Shown here: positions 32,834 through 45,710 of the stretch, one piece after another
Layout: every line of letters begins with the position of its first letter
Position numbering within the stretch: the stretch's first letter is position 1
NCBI GenBank assembly: GCA_037974965.1
Contig: JBBPFI010000002.1
Coordinates: 1,612,001 to 1,676,000 of the forward strand
Origin: Dacryopinax spathularia
Lineage: Eukaryota; Basidiomycota; Dacrymycetes; Dacrymycetales; Dacrymycetaceae
Direction: 5' to 3'
Length of the DNA stretch: 64,000 bases
Position numbers and translations under genes: made by a program
Notes under the pieces: generated by a model
Seen by the model: only the letters and a program-made list of their open reading frames with translations
What the model was told of the DNA's origin: nothing
Database searches by the model: none

Positions 32834-35800
32834 TCAATTCAATGTCTGGGCATGCTGAACGAGAATGACCTGTTCCGGCCGAACGAATAATCCTCTTCCT
32901 TCAAACGCCGTCGCGGCGGTACTTGCTTCTGATAAGGCCGGGCTTGCCGCGCCCCTGCGATCGCTGAGCAAGCTTAGCGTAGATCCAGTAGTGACAGAGT
33001 GGATACTGCCAAGCAGATCGAGCCTTCGGCGTTTCACTACCCTCTCTTCCTCAATCGGATCTTCCTCTCCGCCACCACCACCGAGTTCGAAGTACCGAAT
33101 GCCATTCCACGATCCATCGTGCCAATCGCGTCCATCGAGCTTATCGTTTTCAGGTCCAACCCTAACCTCGACACCTACCCACTGACCGGGTAGTCCGGCC
33201 ACCTCGCCAATATACCGTGCGTATGCGCGGAACCGAGCGCGACGGGATACGATGACGCATGGTATGCCTACGTTGAGCGTTATTCCACGCTTTGTGGTGG
33301 TTCCTGATGAAGTGATAGATGGCGCGCGAACTGTTGACGCTGTCGTACTGATGGACGCGACAGTCCGGGGACTGCCGGGTGAATCTTGCACGGAGGCTGA
33401 CAGTGGTGGGGTAGATGGGCGAATTATTACTGGTACGGGAGGGACTGTTGGCACTGCAGGTGCACGGTTTGTCGTTGCCCTCGCTACAACTGTTTTCCTT
33501 CCTGTAGATACAGTACTTCGAACGCTGGTCGTAGATGGCGGCCGCTTCACTGCAGGCATGGTAGGCGTCACTGTCGAAGGTTTGATCTTTTTACCTGTAG
33601 ACGCTGTCCCGGCGGAAGTGGTCGACAGTCTTGGCGCTCGAGTCGCAGAGACAGCGCTAAGAGCAGAGCCAGATGATATCTTCCTTGTTCGTATGGATGC
33701 TGAGTTGGGCTGTCCCTCGACAGAAGGCACCTTCAGGGCCGATCTGATACTCGGGACCGAAAGGCCCGAAGGAGGCCTTGGAGTGGAAGGGATCAGTGGG
33801 TCGATGGACGTACTTGAGGGTGCTCCAGGCTTACGAAGCGTCGACGCGGTAGACCGGGTGGAGGTTACAGACGGAGCAAGGGATTTGGGCCGTCCACTGC
33901 GAGGCGAAGGTGTCGCGGCATTGACGGGCTGCCTCCTAATCGAAGGTTGCGCTGGTGCTGCGGATGTAGGTCGAGCAGAGGTATGGCCGGCGGCTGTGGT
34001 CGCCGTTGCCAAAGACACCCTTGAGACATTCTGTAGATTGCTCTGCAGCCTTGAATACGACGACGTAGCCCCAGGAAGACGCGCCTTGGAGGATGCGGCT
34101 GCCGACGGACTCACAGAGGATCTGGTCATCGTCGAAGCCACCGAAGGTGCTCTAAGAGCCCGCGATGCTGTCAGAGAGGCGCCTATAGCAACAGTGCTCA
34201 TGCGGGGCACAGCCGCATGTCGCCCAGAATCAGACGGCGTCTCGGTAGTGGTATCTCCGGCAAGATGGTTCGAAACTGCAGATAGCACCGGGGACGGTCG
34301 ACCCGAGCCACGTGATTTGGCTACCGTCACCGCAGCGGCAGGTGCAGAAGGCGCAGGAGCAGGGGTGAGGAGTTCGTCCGGTTGTACTTCTAACTCGTCG
34401 GAAATCTCTTTCAAACTCCAGCTTTCCAGCATGTCAAAGCCGCCCACGAGTCGGACTCCAGCCCAACGTCTCCTCAGCCAGGTCAAAATCTGCTGCCGTG
34501 TTTCCTCCACTTTACACTTGACATCGCTCCCGGCTCCAAGAAGCACATCTCCAGCTTCATCAGTCCGAAGAAGTACGTCGCCGACTACAGCTTCGTACGC
34601 TTTGGCAGCCGTCGTTTCCGTCAAGCCTCGAACAAGGGCGGTCAGGACGTCTTCCACAACATCGATTCTTGAAAAGCCGACGCCCTCTAACGCGTCAAGC
34701 CACATTTGCGATGCGAATATCGTGGATGCTCGAGAGGCAACGATGTCGTTGCATTTCTTCTCGACAACACTAGCGAGTTCTTCCAGGTCCTTGGAGTATC
34801 CTTGCGAAGCGGCTGCGTCGCGGAGCGCCCGGACAGCAGCAAGGTGGCGGATGACCGTATAGGGGTTGACATGTGCAACGACAGTCTTAGCCAAGCCTGT
34901 TCGAGTTTTGGAGGGCAATGCCAAGAACTCTTTCGACGACCAAGGTTCGCCAAACATCGCCACAAGCGCACGTCGCGCGCCGCGCTCCAGAATGGCGTTC
35001 TTCACATCAGCGGCGAGGGCGAAGGCAAGGACTCGAGGTGCCCGTCGAGCACATACGCGACATGTATCCCCAGCCAGCGCCCAGTCACCGCCTTCCGGAT
35101 CTGCGGCCTTGACTACTCGCTCGAAGTCATCCAAAGGCAGGTGCGCGTAGAAGAGCCCGTGGCAAAATTCGGCAATGATACGTGTCTCGACCTCGTTTTG
35201 GAGGGGTGAAATGGATAGATAAGCGGCGCAGCGATATATTGCGAAGGCGGTGGAGAGGTCGAAGGTTCTGTTGGAAAAAGATAGGGTGCCAGCATATATG
35301 TAGCCTAGGGTAAAATGCAACGAGGCCGGTGTGAAGGGCGGAGACGGTAAAGAGATTGTAGGTGCATTATCCCCTGCTGCCGAAGATGCGGATGGCATCG
35401 CCGCTAGTAATGCTGGCGGAGCGAAGGCCGACTTCAGCAAGAGAGCACGGAAATATTGTGCCCGCGAAATCAGCATGAACCGATGCGTAGAGAACAGGGC
35501 CATTTGCTGTTCGACTTCGTCCGCTGCTTGCTTCTCAGGTGCCGAGTGCTCGTCCGGCATTGTCGGGGTGCCATCGTCTCCGAACGAGAAGGGTCCGCTT
35601 AGCGATATGCGGATATCAGAGTAGAGCTTTGACCGCCACATAAACACTAGATCGTGTCGGAGTTTCTCAAGGCGAACCTCTTCCGAGGCATTAGACGACC
35701 GATGATCCACTTCGCCTACGGAGGAATCGAAAAGGAAATCGAACGCTTCACCAGATATACCCTTGGCAGTGTAAAGATGCTCAAGTTCAGCGGAGAACAA

Positions 35801-36349
35801 GGCCGGTGCGATCGTCGTTGTTAGCCGCGAAATCGGACCATTCTGCGTTGACCCATAATTTACGGAGCCGGTCGTCTGTGCCGGAAGCGTGTATGCCGAT
35901 GCGGGCGACTGCGGCCGACACGATGACGGCCTCTGTAATGGAGTCCCCGGTAAAGACAACGCCAGAGAAACGGAAGACTCAGCGCCGGCGAGTTCATATG
36001 AAGACGTGGACGCTGTAGGCAGTGGTCGAAATGCAAAATATCTTGCTTGGAATGCTTGAGGTGCTCGAGCATACACAATCGCTGCCAGATGTTAGCCTGG
36101 GGGTCAAAGTAACGATAGAACAGGCTAACCCTTGTGCCCCCAGACCTCCTCAGGTCTACCATCTCCATCCTCATCGTGAAGCTCCCAGACCACATCTGGG
36201 AACCTTTCCTTGGCGTGGAGAAACAAGTTTTGCAGGTCCAGCTGCCATCTCTGTGTGCTCGCAATGCAACTGACGGTGAGAATGTGCTCGGTTGCTTCGG
36301 CCAGCGCGGTGCTTGGTGAACGTCGTTGCGAGGGTATTGCTGCCTGCAT
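32834..36349 (-). CDS. large BTB-like and CAP-Gly domain protein
   Basis: Model: complement(join(32834..36012, 36130..36349)), 1132 residues; one 117-nt intron, then a single exon of 3179 bases, unusual in this intron-rich window. Residues about 20-75 (HILTVSCIASTQRWQLDLQNLFLHAKERFPDVVWEL) are encoded by exon 1. A BTB/POZ-like region follows: VFMWRSKLYSDIRISL, FSTHRFMLISRAQYFRALL, ISLPSPPFTPASLHFTLGYIYAGTL. A helical BACK-like part comes next. Residues about 640-950 are Ser/Thr/Pro-rich and low complexity. The C-terminus carries a CAP-Gly domain (VGIPCVIVSRRARFRAYARYIGEV..PGQWVGVEV, then DGSWNGIRYFE and GRGLFVRPEQV). CAP-Gly domains bind EEY/F tails of tubulin and EB proteins; combined with BTB it suggests a microtubule-linked scaffold or Cullin-3 adaptor. 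The exact role is unknown. It is divergent from RFC1. Confidence 0.87.
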
Positions 36350-36655
36350 ATCGAGTCGGGGGTATCATGTATGAGTCCGGGAAGAAGAGACTCGAGATAC
36401 GGGATGGTCGGTCGTCGGCTCGTTTCGCTTTGCTGTCCTTGTTCGACTGGTATATAGTAGTATGATTGTTGACCGCCCTCCTCGAGGCCGAAGGACGACA
36501 ATAGAAAGCACCGCCACTCAGGGCTGAGGAAGACCACAGTGACGCGTCCGATCGACCGCGTCGAGCATCGCGCCAAGATGCTGATTGGAGGTTGTCGTAA
36601 CTCGCTTTGGCCCCATCGTCCAACATCTACTGGCACAACTCACTCTACAGACAAC
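36350..36655. other. divergent promoter region of BTB/CAP-Gly gene and RFC1
   Basis: About 300 bases between two start codons. It contains the ACGCGT site at 36542; no other feature is evident. Confidence 0.5.
36542..36547. promoter_or_regulatory. MCB-like site (ACGCGT) upstream of RFC1
   Basis: A palindromic ACGCGT lies 109 bases before the RFC1 start codon, close in spacing to the site before RPA1. It is a candidate MBF binding site for G1/S expression, by sequence only. Confidence 0.5.
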
Positions 36656-39600
36656 ATGGCACCAAAAACGGCACAGAGTGGCAATGATATTCGCTCATTC
36701 TTTAGAGGAAGTCCTGCAGTATGTTTCCTTTCCCATCCTTCGCACTAATACTGAACACTTCTCTATACTGTCTTCCAGTCACAGCCAAAGCAAGCTGCGA
36801 CATCCACTGTCACCGGGTCAAGCTCAAATCAGCCTATAGAACTTGATCTCAGTCAGTAGCTGAATCCTTCTATGACGATGCCTTGCTAATATGTGTGCAG
36901 GCGATGAGGATCAACCGACTACCTCGACGAGTGCAAGAGGCAGGCCACCCAGGTGCGTCCTCACTTACAATCCGCGAGGATATCGCCGTTTAATGTCAGT
37001 GCCAGGTCCCCGAAGAAAGCCAAAATACCGGAGTCTGGTCCATCCGCATCGGCCGGAGTCTCCACTGTGCGTCTTACTCCGTATGTTCCGCGGGTGTGGC
37101 TCATCCGTCGCTGTAGTCCAAGTCAAGTACGGTAAAGTCTGTACCTCTGTCCGCGAGAGAGTCTCCATCGAAGATCGGCGTGGCATCGTCCAGCAAACGC
37201 AGAAACTACACCATTGAGTCCGCTGAGGACGACAGTGAGCTGCCCGCAAGGCCAGTGAAGAAGGCACTGTCATCGAGGGAAAGAAACACATCATACGGCA
37301 GGAGCGCGAAGGCCCGGGAGGACGATGAATTTGAGCTCCAGGATCTCACACCTGAGGAGGAAGATGCTGAAGGACATATCCTTGACCTTGATGAGGAGAA
37401 GAAACCGAAGAAAGGCAGGAAGCCATCAGCTCGGGGTAAACCACCTGCAAGGGCAAACCCTACAGTGCCCGCTGGAAAGGTAGAATCAGATGTGAGTACT
37501 GTATCGAAGGGCGGACGGAGTCCCGAGAAAATAAGTACCACCGTGGGAAAGCCAAAGCCGAAATTCAAGTACGTGCCTATACCTTGTGCCAAGACGCGCT
37601 CCGCCAATGCGTACTCTGCAGTTGGGCCGCGAAGGCGGCTGCTCGAGCCGTTGGTCCGGCAAACCCGGGATCAAAGGAGATCCCAGAGGGCCAGCCAAAT
37701 TGCCTTGCAGGGTGTGTGATCTCGTCTTGTTTTCTGGCCAGTCTTCGGTAACCATCTATAGGTTGACGTTCGTCTTTACCGGTGAATTATCGAGTCTTGC
37801 TCGGGAGGAAGCCATCGACCTTGCTAATCGCTATGGGGGGTGAGGCTCATCCCGCTTCTTGCTTCTTCCACAGGCTTAATCCACTCGCCTTTAGGCGCGT
37901 AACGGGACAGCCATCTAGGAAGACCTCTTATGTGGTCGTGGGGACGGATGCTGGTCCCTCCAAGCTTGCAACCATTAAAAAGCTGGAGATCAAAACCCTG
38001 GACGAAGACGGTTTTTTGGAGTTGATCCGAAGCAGAGAGGGTGTGCTAGACGAGAAGACGCAAAAGAAAATGGAAGAGGAGGAGCAGAAGATTATCAAGG
38101 TCGCAAAAGAGATGGAAAGGCGCGAGCAAGTGACGCAAAAGGAGAGTCGGGAGAAAGCGACCTCCGTGGGCAAACCACTGCAGGGTTCCTCGGAGTTGTG
38201 GACTACGCGCTACGCACCCCAAACGCTGAACGAGATTTGTGGAAACAAGACGGCTGTTGAGAAGCTCCAGCGATGGTTGGTGGACTGGTCAGTTTGCTGT
38301 GACCCGCATGCGAACCGAATATTCAGAGCTTTCCAGGCCCAAGAACTTTCGAGAAGGCTTTAAAAAGCCGGGGAAAGATGGCATGGGTGTATATCGTGCT
38401 GTCCTAATTTCCGGTCCCCCTGGTATCGGAAAGACGACAAGTGCCCATCTTGTAGCCAAACTAGCGGGCTATACACCTATTGAGGTCAACGCAAGCGACG
38501 CCCGGAGCAAGAAGCTGGTCATGGTGAGAGTCTCTTGATCGTCACCCGAAACTTGTCTTGAGTCGCTTCCAGAACAGTACAAACGTGAGCAACCAGAGCC
38601 TGGACGGTTGGATGCATGGGAGCGGGGTGGGTCTGTGCCCTGTGGGATAGGACGCGCACTAATATGAACGCAGGAGCATACCACGGTCGCTGGAATCGAC
38701 TTGAGCGGTCGTTCAGTGCTCATCATGGACGAAGTCGACGGCATGTCTGGCAGTGATCGGGGCGGCATTGCAGCACTCAATCAATTGATAAAAAAGACGC
38801 GTGTAAGCGGCTCGTACGCCTGAGGTCGCATTGAAGTTGACCCTCATCTCGAGGTGCCGATTATATGCATTGCGAATGATCGTACGTTGCAGAAGATGAA
38901 ACCGCTGCAAGGTACTACGTATAATCTGCCATTCAGAAAGTATGCTGTCCTCTTTCAGAGTAGGGCTGTGACTTGACTCCTTACCATAGGCCTGACGCAA
39001 AGACTATCCGTTCCCGTATCATGAGCATTCTTTTCAAGTCAGTCATGTCGGACTACAATTCGTGACAAAGGAGCTTATCGTTCTCGCAGGGAAAAAATGA
39101 AGATACCCCCACCGGTTGTAGATCAGCTAGTCAACGGGGTGCAGTGTGATATTCGTCAAGTCCTAAACATGCTTTCGACGTGGAAGTTGTCCCAGCATAA
39201 CATGGACTTCGACCATGCAAAGCAGCTGTAAGTGATGTGGAGGTTAAGCACGACAGTGGATTAACGTCGTCCAGCGCGGCGATGAACGAAAAGTACACCA
39301 CGATGACGCCTTGGGGCATATTAGAAAAACTTTTCGGTCCATACGCGTTCTCGGCAACATCTCGTGAAAGCCTCAATGACAAGATTGAATACTACTTTCA
39401 CGATTATTCATTCGTACCTCTCTTCATTCAGGTTTGTAGTCGTCGCGCTCTGCCTGTTCCCAATTAATTATTCCTATAGGAAAACTATCTGAAAACGAAC
39501 CCAGCGCTAGCTCGGAACGAGGAAGGCTTCATGAAGGAGCTAAAGCACCTTGAACTCCTGGACTTGTCGGCTAGATCGATATCCGACGCTGACCTTGTGG

Positions 39601-40508
39601 ACGCCATGATTCACGGTCCGGAGCAACATTGGAGCTTGATGCCTCTGCATGCAGTGACGTCAACTGTTTATCCTGCTTCGCAAGTTTATGGTTCGAGTGG
39701 ACACTTCGGGACCTGGCAGGCGTACTCATTCCCAGCGTATGTACATCTCCCAGATCCGCCCTTCGCACGGCTGAGACAGATCGTGAAGATGGCTTGGCCA
39801 AAATTCGAAACATCAAGCTCTAAGGAGACAGCTCGGAGATGTACAAGCACGTATGAGATCCAAGGTGTCGGGAGATAAGAGTGAGATCCGCATGACGTAT
39901 ATCCCCATGATGACCTCAAGACTGGTGAAGCCCCTGATTGACCACGGGACGGTTCGTCTCTCTTCTTGTCGCTGCGTGTTGTTGTTGAACCTATTCTGTT
40001 GCAGAATGCGATTGACGATGTTATCCGCACTATGGATGAGTATTTCGTATCCAAGGACGAGTGGGATACCATAGTAGAACTCGGCGTTGGGGACAACAGA
40101 GGTGACGACGTGCTCAAAAAAATCGCCCCCGCCACTAAGACGAACTTCACGCGCAAGTGAGTCGAATCAGAACCACGACTTCTTTAATCGTATCTTGACT
40201 TTTGGCAGGTACAATAATGTGGATCACCCTATACCCTTCGCTCGAGGTCAAGACATTGGGGCCAGTCTGATGAAAAGTAAAGAAGAGAAACCAGATGTTG
40301 AGGAGGCCGTTGAGGTGGGCGACATCAGCGCGGAGATCGCAAACTGCCTAACTCGTCACAACAGCTGGACGAGGAGCCGGAAGAAGAAGAAGAGGATGCA
40401 GCAAACACGGGAAGAAGGAAGCCGAAGGACCCTACTGGTATTGCCGACGATAAGCTGTTGCGCGTTGCAAAAGGAAAGACAGCGGGAAGGGTGCCAAGGA
40501 AGAAATAG
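36656..40508 (+). CDS. RFC1: replication factor C large subunit (RFC1)
   Basis: A gene of about 20 exons encoding roughly 930 residues. The first exons are 36656..36718, 36779..36851, 36901..36952, 37000..37066, 37117..37568, 37622..37711, 37762..37839, 37895..38287, 38337..38523, 38573..38626 and 38674..38802; the 3' exons are less exactly placed. RFC1 is the large clamp-loader subunit that opens PCNA on primed DNA. The N-terminus is basic and disordered. A BRCT domain starts at about residue 265 ([36 protein letters not shown]). The AAA+ module has Walker [10 protein letters not shown] (about residue 452), Walker [10 protein letters not shown] (about residue 520) and sensor region [10 protein letters not shown] helical collar domain follows. 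The tail is Glu-rich and ends in a basic stretch. The last intron and stop (40506-40508) are my best choice; an alternative acceptor would end at 40522. It is followed in tandem by MSH6. Confidence 0.95.
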
Positions 40509-40690
40509 AGCCATCGGGGTAGTTACTATCCCTCAACGGATCCCAATGCCGTGTAATCGCGTGTTCAGCCATTCCTTCTCCGTGTTGGTCCGTTCCTTCT
40601 ATTCGTCGATACATTGTCCTCTAGAAATGGCTTCATGAGGTCTCGGAGTATCGCGTGCGGAAAAAAGTCATCCGCGTGAGCGGGAACAAA

Positions 40691-40696
40691 ACGCGC
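40691..40696. promoter_or_regulatory. MCB-like core (ACGCGC) upstream of MSH6
   Basis: An aaACGCGc word lies about 80 bases before the MSH6 start codon. It contains the CGCG core of MBF sites but not the full palindrome, so the evidence is weaker than for RPA1 and RFC1. Confidence 0.35.
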
Positions 40697-40771
40697 TGAC
40701 GCAGGGCGTCTTTCATTAATCCATCTCGCTGCTGCAACTCAAATATCGCCCTGCTTGCCTGCGTAGCCAAA

Positions 40772-43700
40772 ATGCCAGCTAAAGAAGCGCGCAACCTAAA
40801 GCAGAAGACTCTATTCTCATTCTTAACCTCTAAAAGCACTGCCACGACCACCGTTGCAGCCTCGCTGCCGTACACCAGTGTCGACGAAAGCCTGGACAAT
40901 GCGTCCATCGCTACGACTCAGCGGGATAATCAGACCAGAAGCACCGCGGTGGAGAAGACGCCAGGTGCCAGTTCGGCCGCTCCAAGCGTGACACTCTCGA
41001 GTAGCAGCGCTCTTGATGCCGAGTCGCCCTTGACTGAGCCGGACGAAGGAGATGGGCCCGACATCGTCATGCTTGATGCCGACAAGGAGAGCGAGGCCGT
41101 CGGGACAGTAAGAAATCGGAGCTAGTGAATGGGATAGGGCTGATTATACCCTAGAAACAAGCAAAACGCAAGATCATTGAGGAGGAATCGGAAGACGATG
41201 TTGACCCAGCAATGTTTGCAGTACCGAAAGCGATGAACAGTGCGTTACGTGACACCCTGTGATCCCGTATCCTGACGGCTGATGGTGGCCTCATCGCAGA
41301 TGTTTCTCGTCCCTTGCTCAAGAAGCGGCGGTCGTCTCCGCCTTCCTCACGGACCGCCCACGATGATTTTGTCCCATCGGAGTCGGAAGCAGATGCAGAA
41401 TGCGACGACTATAGCTTCGAGAATGATGATGAGGATGATCTTCCAAAGTTGACAAAGTCGACAAAGAAAGGCTCCGCCAAGGCTCGAGCAAAATCGATCC
41501 AGGCAAGCCATGGCGTCGCTGTTGGGTGTATGACAACGTACTCAAACGGGTAATTCTAGAACGCCCGACCTGCAGCAAGATCTCGTCCTCCGCCGCCCCC
41601 GACCGCCGAAACCAGCCCGACAGTGGTGGGGAGTAATCACTTTTGGACCGCGGCAGAGGTTAGGGCACAATCTGCCAAGGCCGCCAAGAAGTCAGAGGAG
41701 GAGTGCTTCGAATTTTTGAAGGATGTTCGAGATGCAAGTCCTTCCGCCGAAGCTTCACGGACGTGACCTGATACTTGTGATCTCAGAAAGCCGGCCGAAG
41801 ACCAGGCGAAGAAGGGTATGACCCTCGCACCGTCTTCATCCCGAAGAGCGCATGGTCGAGTTTTACGCCATTTGAGAGACAGTTCTGGGAAATCAAGCAG
41901 AATCATTATGATACTGTCGGTCAGACCCGTTCCACGAAAGAATTACGGTTTATTCCTTCCGCAGGTCCTGATGTTTCAGAAAGGCAAATTCTACGAGTTG
42001 TATGAGCAGGACGCTGTAAGGACCTTCAGAAGCATGGGTTTGCAGTCCACTGATGTTTGTACAGGAGATTGGGCATCGGGAGTTCGACCTGAAGCTTACC
42101 GACCGCGTCAAGATGAAGGTACGCCGTCTCTGGTCATCTGGTCTCCCAATGATTCCAACGTTGGGAGTAGATGGTTGGGGTTCCAGAGTCATCCTTCAAC
42201 TTCTGGGCCGCCAAATTTCTAGCGAAGGGCTACAAGGTTGGGCGCGTTGACCAAGTTGAGACCCAACTTGGGGCGGAAATGCGAGTCGCCAAGCACGGCA
42301 ACTCCACGGGAGGAACCGGCAAGGAGATTGTCCGACGGGAACTGAACAAAGTCCTCACTAATGGCACGCTGGTCGATCCCGAGTTGATGGTGGATGATGA
42401 GGCGGGGCACTGTGTCAGCATCAAGGTGTGTTAGCTCTTGCCCCTTGCTCTAGAGATTACTGACGACAATATAGGAGAGTCCGAATAACACCTTCGGCAT
42501 ATGTACATTGGACGCCGCCACTGGCGAGTTTAATTTGTGCCGGTTCGAGGATGATATCTGCAGGACGCGTCTTGAAACATTGATGCGTCAGCTGAGACCC
42601 AAGGAGATTGTCCATTGTGCTGTGCGTGCTCATACTTTCCTTCTTCTGTCTGTCGCCACTGAGCAAGGTTGCAGGATAACTTGTCGGTCGGTACTATCCG
42701 GCTACTGAAGGCAGTCATTCCGGGTTCTTGTCTTTGGACAGCGTTGAAACCACGCTTAGAGAGCTGGTCGTATGACCGTACTCTCGATGAGCTGGTCAAA
42801 CTGTATCCTCCAGCTCTGGATGAGCTTGACGCTCCTGTCGTTGCTGGGCAGAACCTGACTGGTGCACCCGAAGCTATACGCGCTGTTCTCGAGGACGTCA
42901 CCACCATAGAGGCTCTGGGGGGCATGATATGGTAAGCTGTGTGTATGTGCCTCGGCCAGACGACTAAGGTGGGATAGGTACCTTGGCCAGCTCAATGTCA
43001 GCAAGGATCTCCTGACCATGCGCAACTTCAACATTTACGACCCCATGCGACGCGGCGTCGGTCTCGCGTTGGATGGCCAGACTCTCGCTCATATCGAGGT
43101 GCGTCGGATATCATGTCGTCGCTCTTTCAACTTGAGCGGCACCACAGGTACTTGTGAACAGCGAGGGCGGCGAGGAAGGGACCCTTTTGAAGCTGCTAAA
43201 TCGCTGCGTAACACCATTCGGTAAGTGCCCTCCGCGTGGTCCATCCAATTTTGCCCACTTGGTACAGGTAAACGTCTGTTCCGCATTTGGCTCTGTCTGC
43301 CCCTGCGCGAGGTCAAAGCTATCAATGCTCGGTGAGCACTCCGCTCGTCCAACAAGCCCGTTCGTTAACAGGTCTCAGGCTGGATGCCGTGGATGAACTA
43401 ATGGATCACGCCACGTTCGAAGCCGGCTTCCATAAGCTCACTAAAGGACTACCAGACCTTGAACGTATGGTCTCCCGGGTTCACGCTAAAACATGTAAAG
43501 CCAAGGACTTCGACAGATTGGTCGACGTAAGCCTCTCCGGCTTATAATCCTGATCTTCCTTGGTAATTTCTTGGCAGGGTTTTCGACAAGTGCACAAAGG
43601 GTTGATTCTCCTCACTCAGGAAGCTCAATCGTTCTCTTCCCCTAGTATCTCCCATCTCCTGCAGAGCGCTCCCAACCTTTCGCCTCATCTGAAGCATATC

Positions 43701-45498
43701 CAGAGCATGTACGAGCTCCGAGGTATGCCAGCTACTTCTTCTTAAGAATGTGCCTCACCTACAACTCAGATGACCTACTTTATCCTGTTTCTGGCGCAGA
43801 TTTGGAGTATGAGACAATCCAAGCTGAGATCCACGTGCTGGAGGATAGGCTGGAGCAGGAGCTGGAGAAGTTGAAACGATCCCTCGGGCTAGTATCTCAC
43901 AGCATCTCATTGTTCTGCTCGTGTTGACCTCGTCTCCCCATAGCTTCACGAACCTGGCATACTGGCATAGCGCTCTTGGAACCAAGGTGAGTGACCAACT
44001 ACAGGGTTTGATGACTTCCTCACGAGCTAACAAGGAAATCTATCTGGTCGAAGCGCCGTCTGCATTCAAGAGTGTACCGAAGTCTTGGACAAAGAGCGGA
44101 GGTACCAAGGTCAGTGTTTCTAACCGGGGCAACTGCAAGTCTGAACCCCTTGCTTCCAGTCAGTCAATCGCTGGCAGGTGCCCGAGCTTATGGGAACCAT
44201 CCGGAAATTGAAGGAAGCTAGAGAGACCCTTAAGGAAACCATCAAACAATATCAATTCAGGCTCTTCAAGGAATTCGACGCCAACAGAGATATCTGGCTT
44301 TCGGCCGTCCGAGTGGTGGCAGAGCTGGACTGCCTTTTCAGCCTTATGAAGAGCTCTCAAGCATTGGGCGAACCGTCCTGTCGGCCTGAACTGGTTGATT
44401 CAGATGATGCCCTATTGGACTTTCGGCAACTGAGGCATCCTGCCTTCCTTTCGGAGAGGCCGTTTATTCCTAATGATGTGCTTCTTGGGGGCGATCGGGA
44501 AAAGATTATGCTTCTCACCGGGCCGAACATGGGGGGAAAATCGACTCTCATGCGAATGACTGCTGCCGGCGTGGTGCGTCTGTACACCATTCTGCACTGA
44601 TATGATCTGACCCCTTGAAGATCATGGCCCAACTGGGTATGTATGTCCCCGCTGTCTCCGCAAGAATTGCTCCGGTGGACGCCATCTTGACTCGGATGGG
44701 GGCATATGACAACATGTTCATGAATGCGAGTACCTTCAAGGTCGAGTTGGATGAATGCTGTAAGATTCTACGGGAGGCATCGCCCAGATCCCTTGTGATC
44801 CTAGATGGTGAGCGACCCTTCGTCACTGTGCCGCGGGAACTGAGGGCCAGTATAGAACTGGGCAGAGGCACTTCTACGTTTGTGAGTCTCGAGAACAACA
44901 TGAAATTTGCCGGTCACTGATCCTCCGAACAGGATGGGATGGCTATCGCCGGTGTCCGTAACTCGGTTCACCCGCACGCACTACCTACTCATGTCTATTA
45001 TAGGCTGTCCTGCACTATCTGGCTTCCCGAACCCTGGCACTATCCTGTTTCGCAACACACTATTCTTCCCTTACCGAAAAAAGGCATCCGAATATCAGAA
45101 ACATGCATATGGGTACCGCAGTGAACGAGGAGGAACGCGAAGTGAGTGATCAAACTATCGTACTCCAGATCGAAGGTCTGATTCTGCTTTAGCTAGTATT
45201 CCTTTACAAGTTGATCGATGGAGTTGCGACTTCGTCATATGGTACCCATGTAGCCAACCTCGCCGGCGTGCCGTCAAACGTGGTGGAACGGGCCGAAGAG
45301 ATTTCGAGGGAGTTCGCTAGTCAATTCGAGAAGAAGATGGCGACTCGTCGTATCTCCACGATCCCTACCGACGTTCAGAGCGACTTCTCCCATCTGGTCA
45401 GATTAGGCCAGGGGCTGGTTCCGTTCGAGGAAGACCCTGTCAGAGCTCGCGAAGTGCTCAGCTTAATGATAAGGACAGCCGCTTTGGAGATGCAGTAA
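40772..45498 (+). CDS. MSH6: DNA mismatch repair protein MutS homologue 6
   Basis: A multi-exon gene (about 20 short introns) encoding roughly 1200 residues. MSH6 pairs with MSH2 as MutS-alpha, which recognises base mismatches and small loops. N-terminal PCNA-interacting motif Q11-K-T-L-F-S-F-L18. A disordered acidic/basic region follows, then the mismatch-binding domain with the Phe-x-Glu motif in [12 protein letters not shown] and [17 protein letters not shown]. Connector, lever and clamp regions follow ([36 protein letters not shown]). The ATPase has Walker [11 protein letters not shown] (near 44518), [14 protein letters not shown], Walker [17 protein letters not shown] spread over three exons, and CFATHYSSL. 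The end contains [16 protein letters not shown], the usual helix-turn-helix dimer region. All catalytic motifs are intact. It starts 264 bases after RFC1 on the same strand. Confidence 0.97.
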
Positions 45499-45710
45499 GA
45501 AGACGCCTTCCCATTTGCTTTCCGGCGTCACCAGATACAAGCCAGGATGCTACCTTCGCTTGACTAGCAAAAGAGAGGACCCCACGACGCTCAGATGGAC
45601 GGGTTCAGGACGGGTTCCAGTGCGAATCGGAAGAGACGGTAGCAACAATAGAGCACGAGCACCCAGACTGTAGTATTAGTCATGATACAATGTGTCCTCA
45701 CAGTCAACAT

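Noticed and set aside
33252-34862. A 536-codon open frame on the plus strand
   Set aside because: It lies wholly antisense to the large exon of the BTB/CAP-Gly gene, whose Ser/Pro-rich GC-biased codons leave the opposite strand open. It has no domain or own promoter context.
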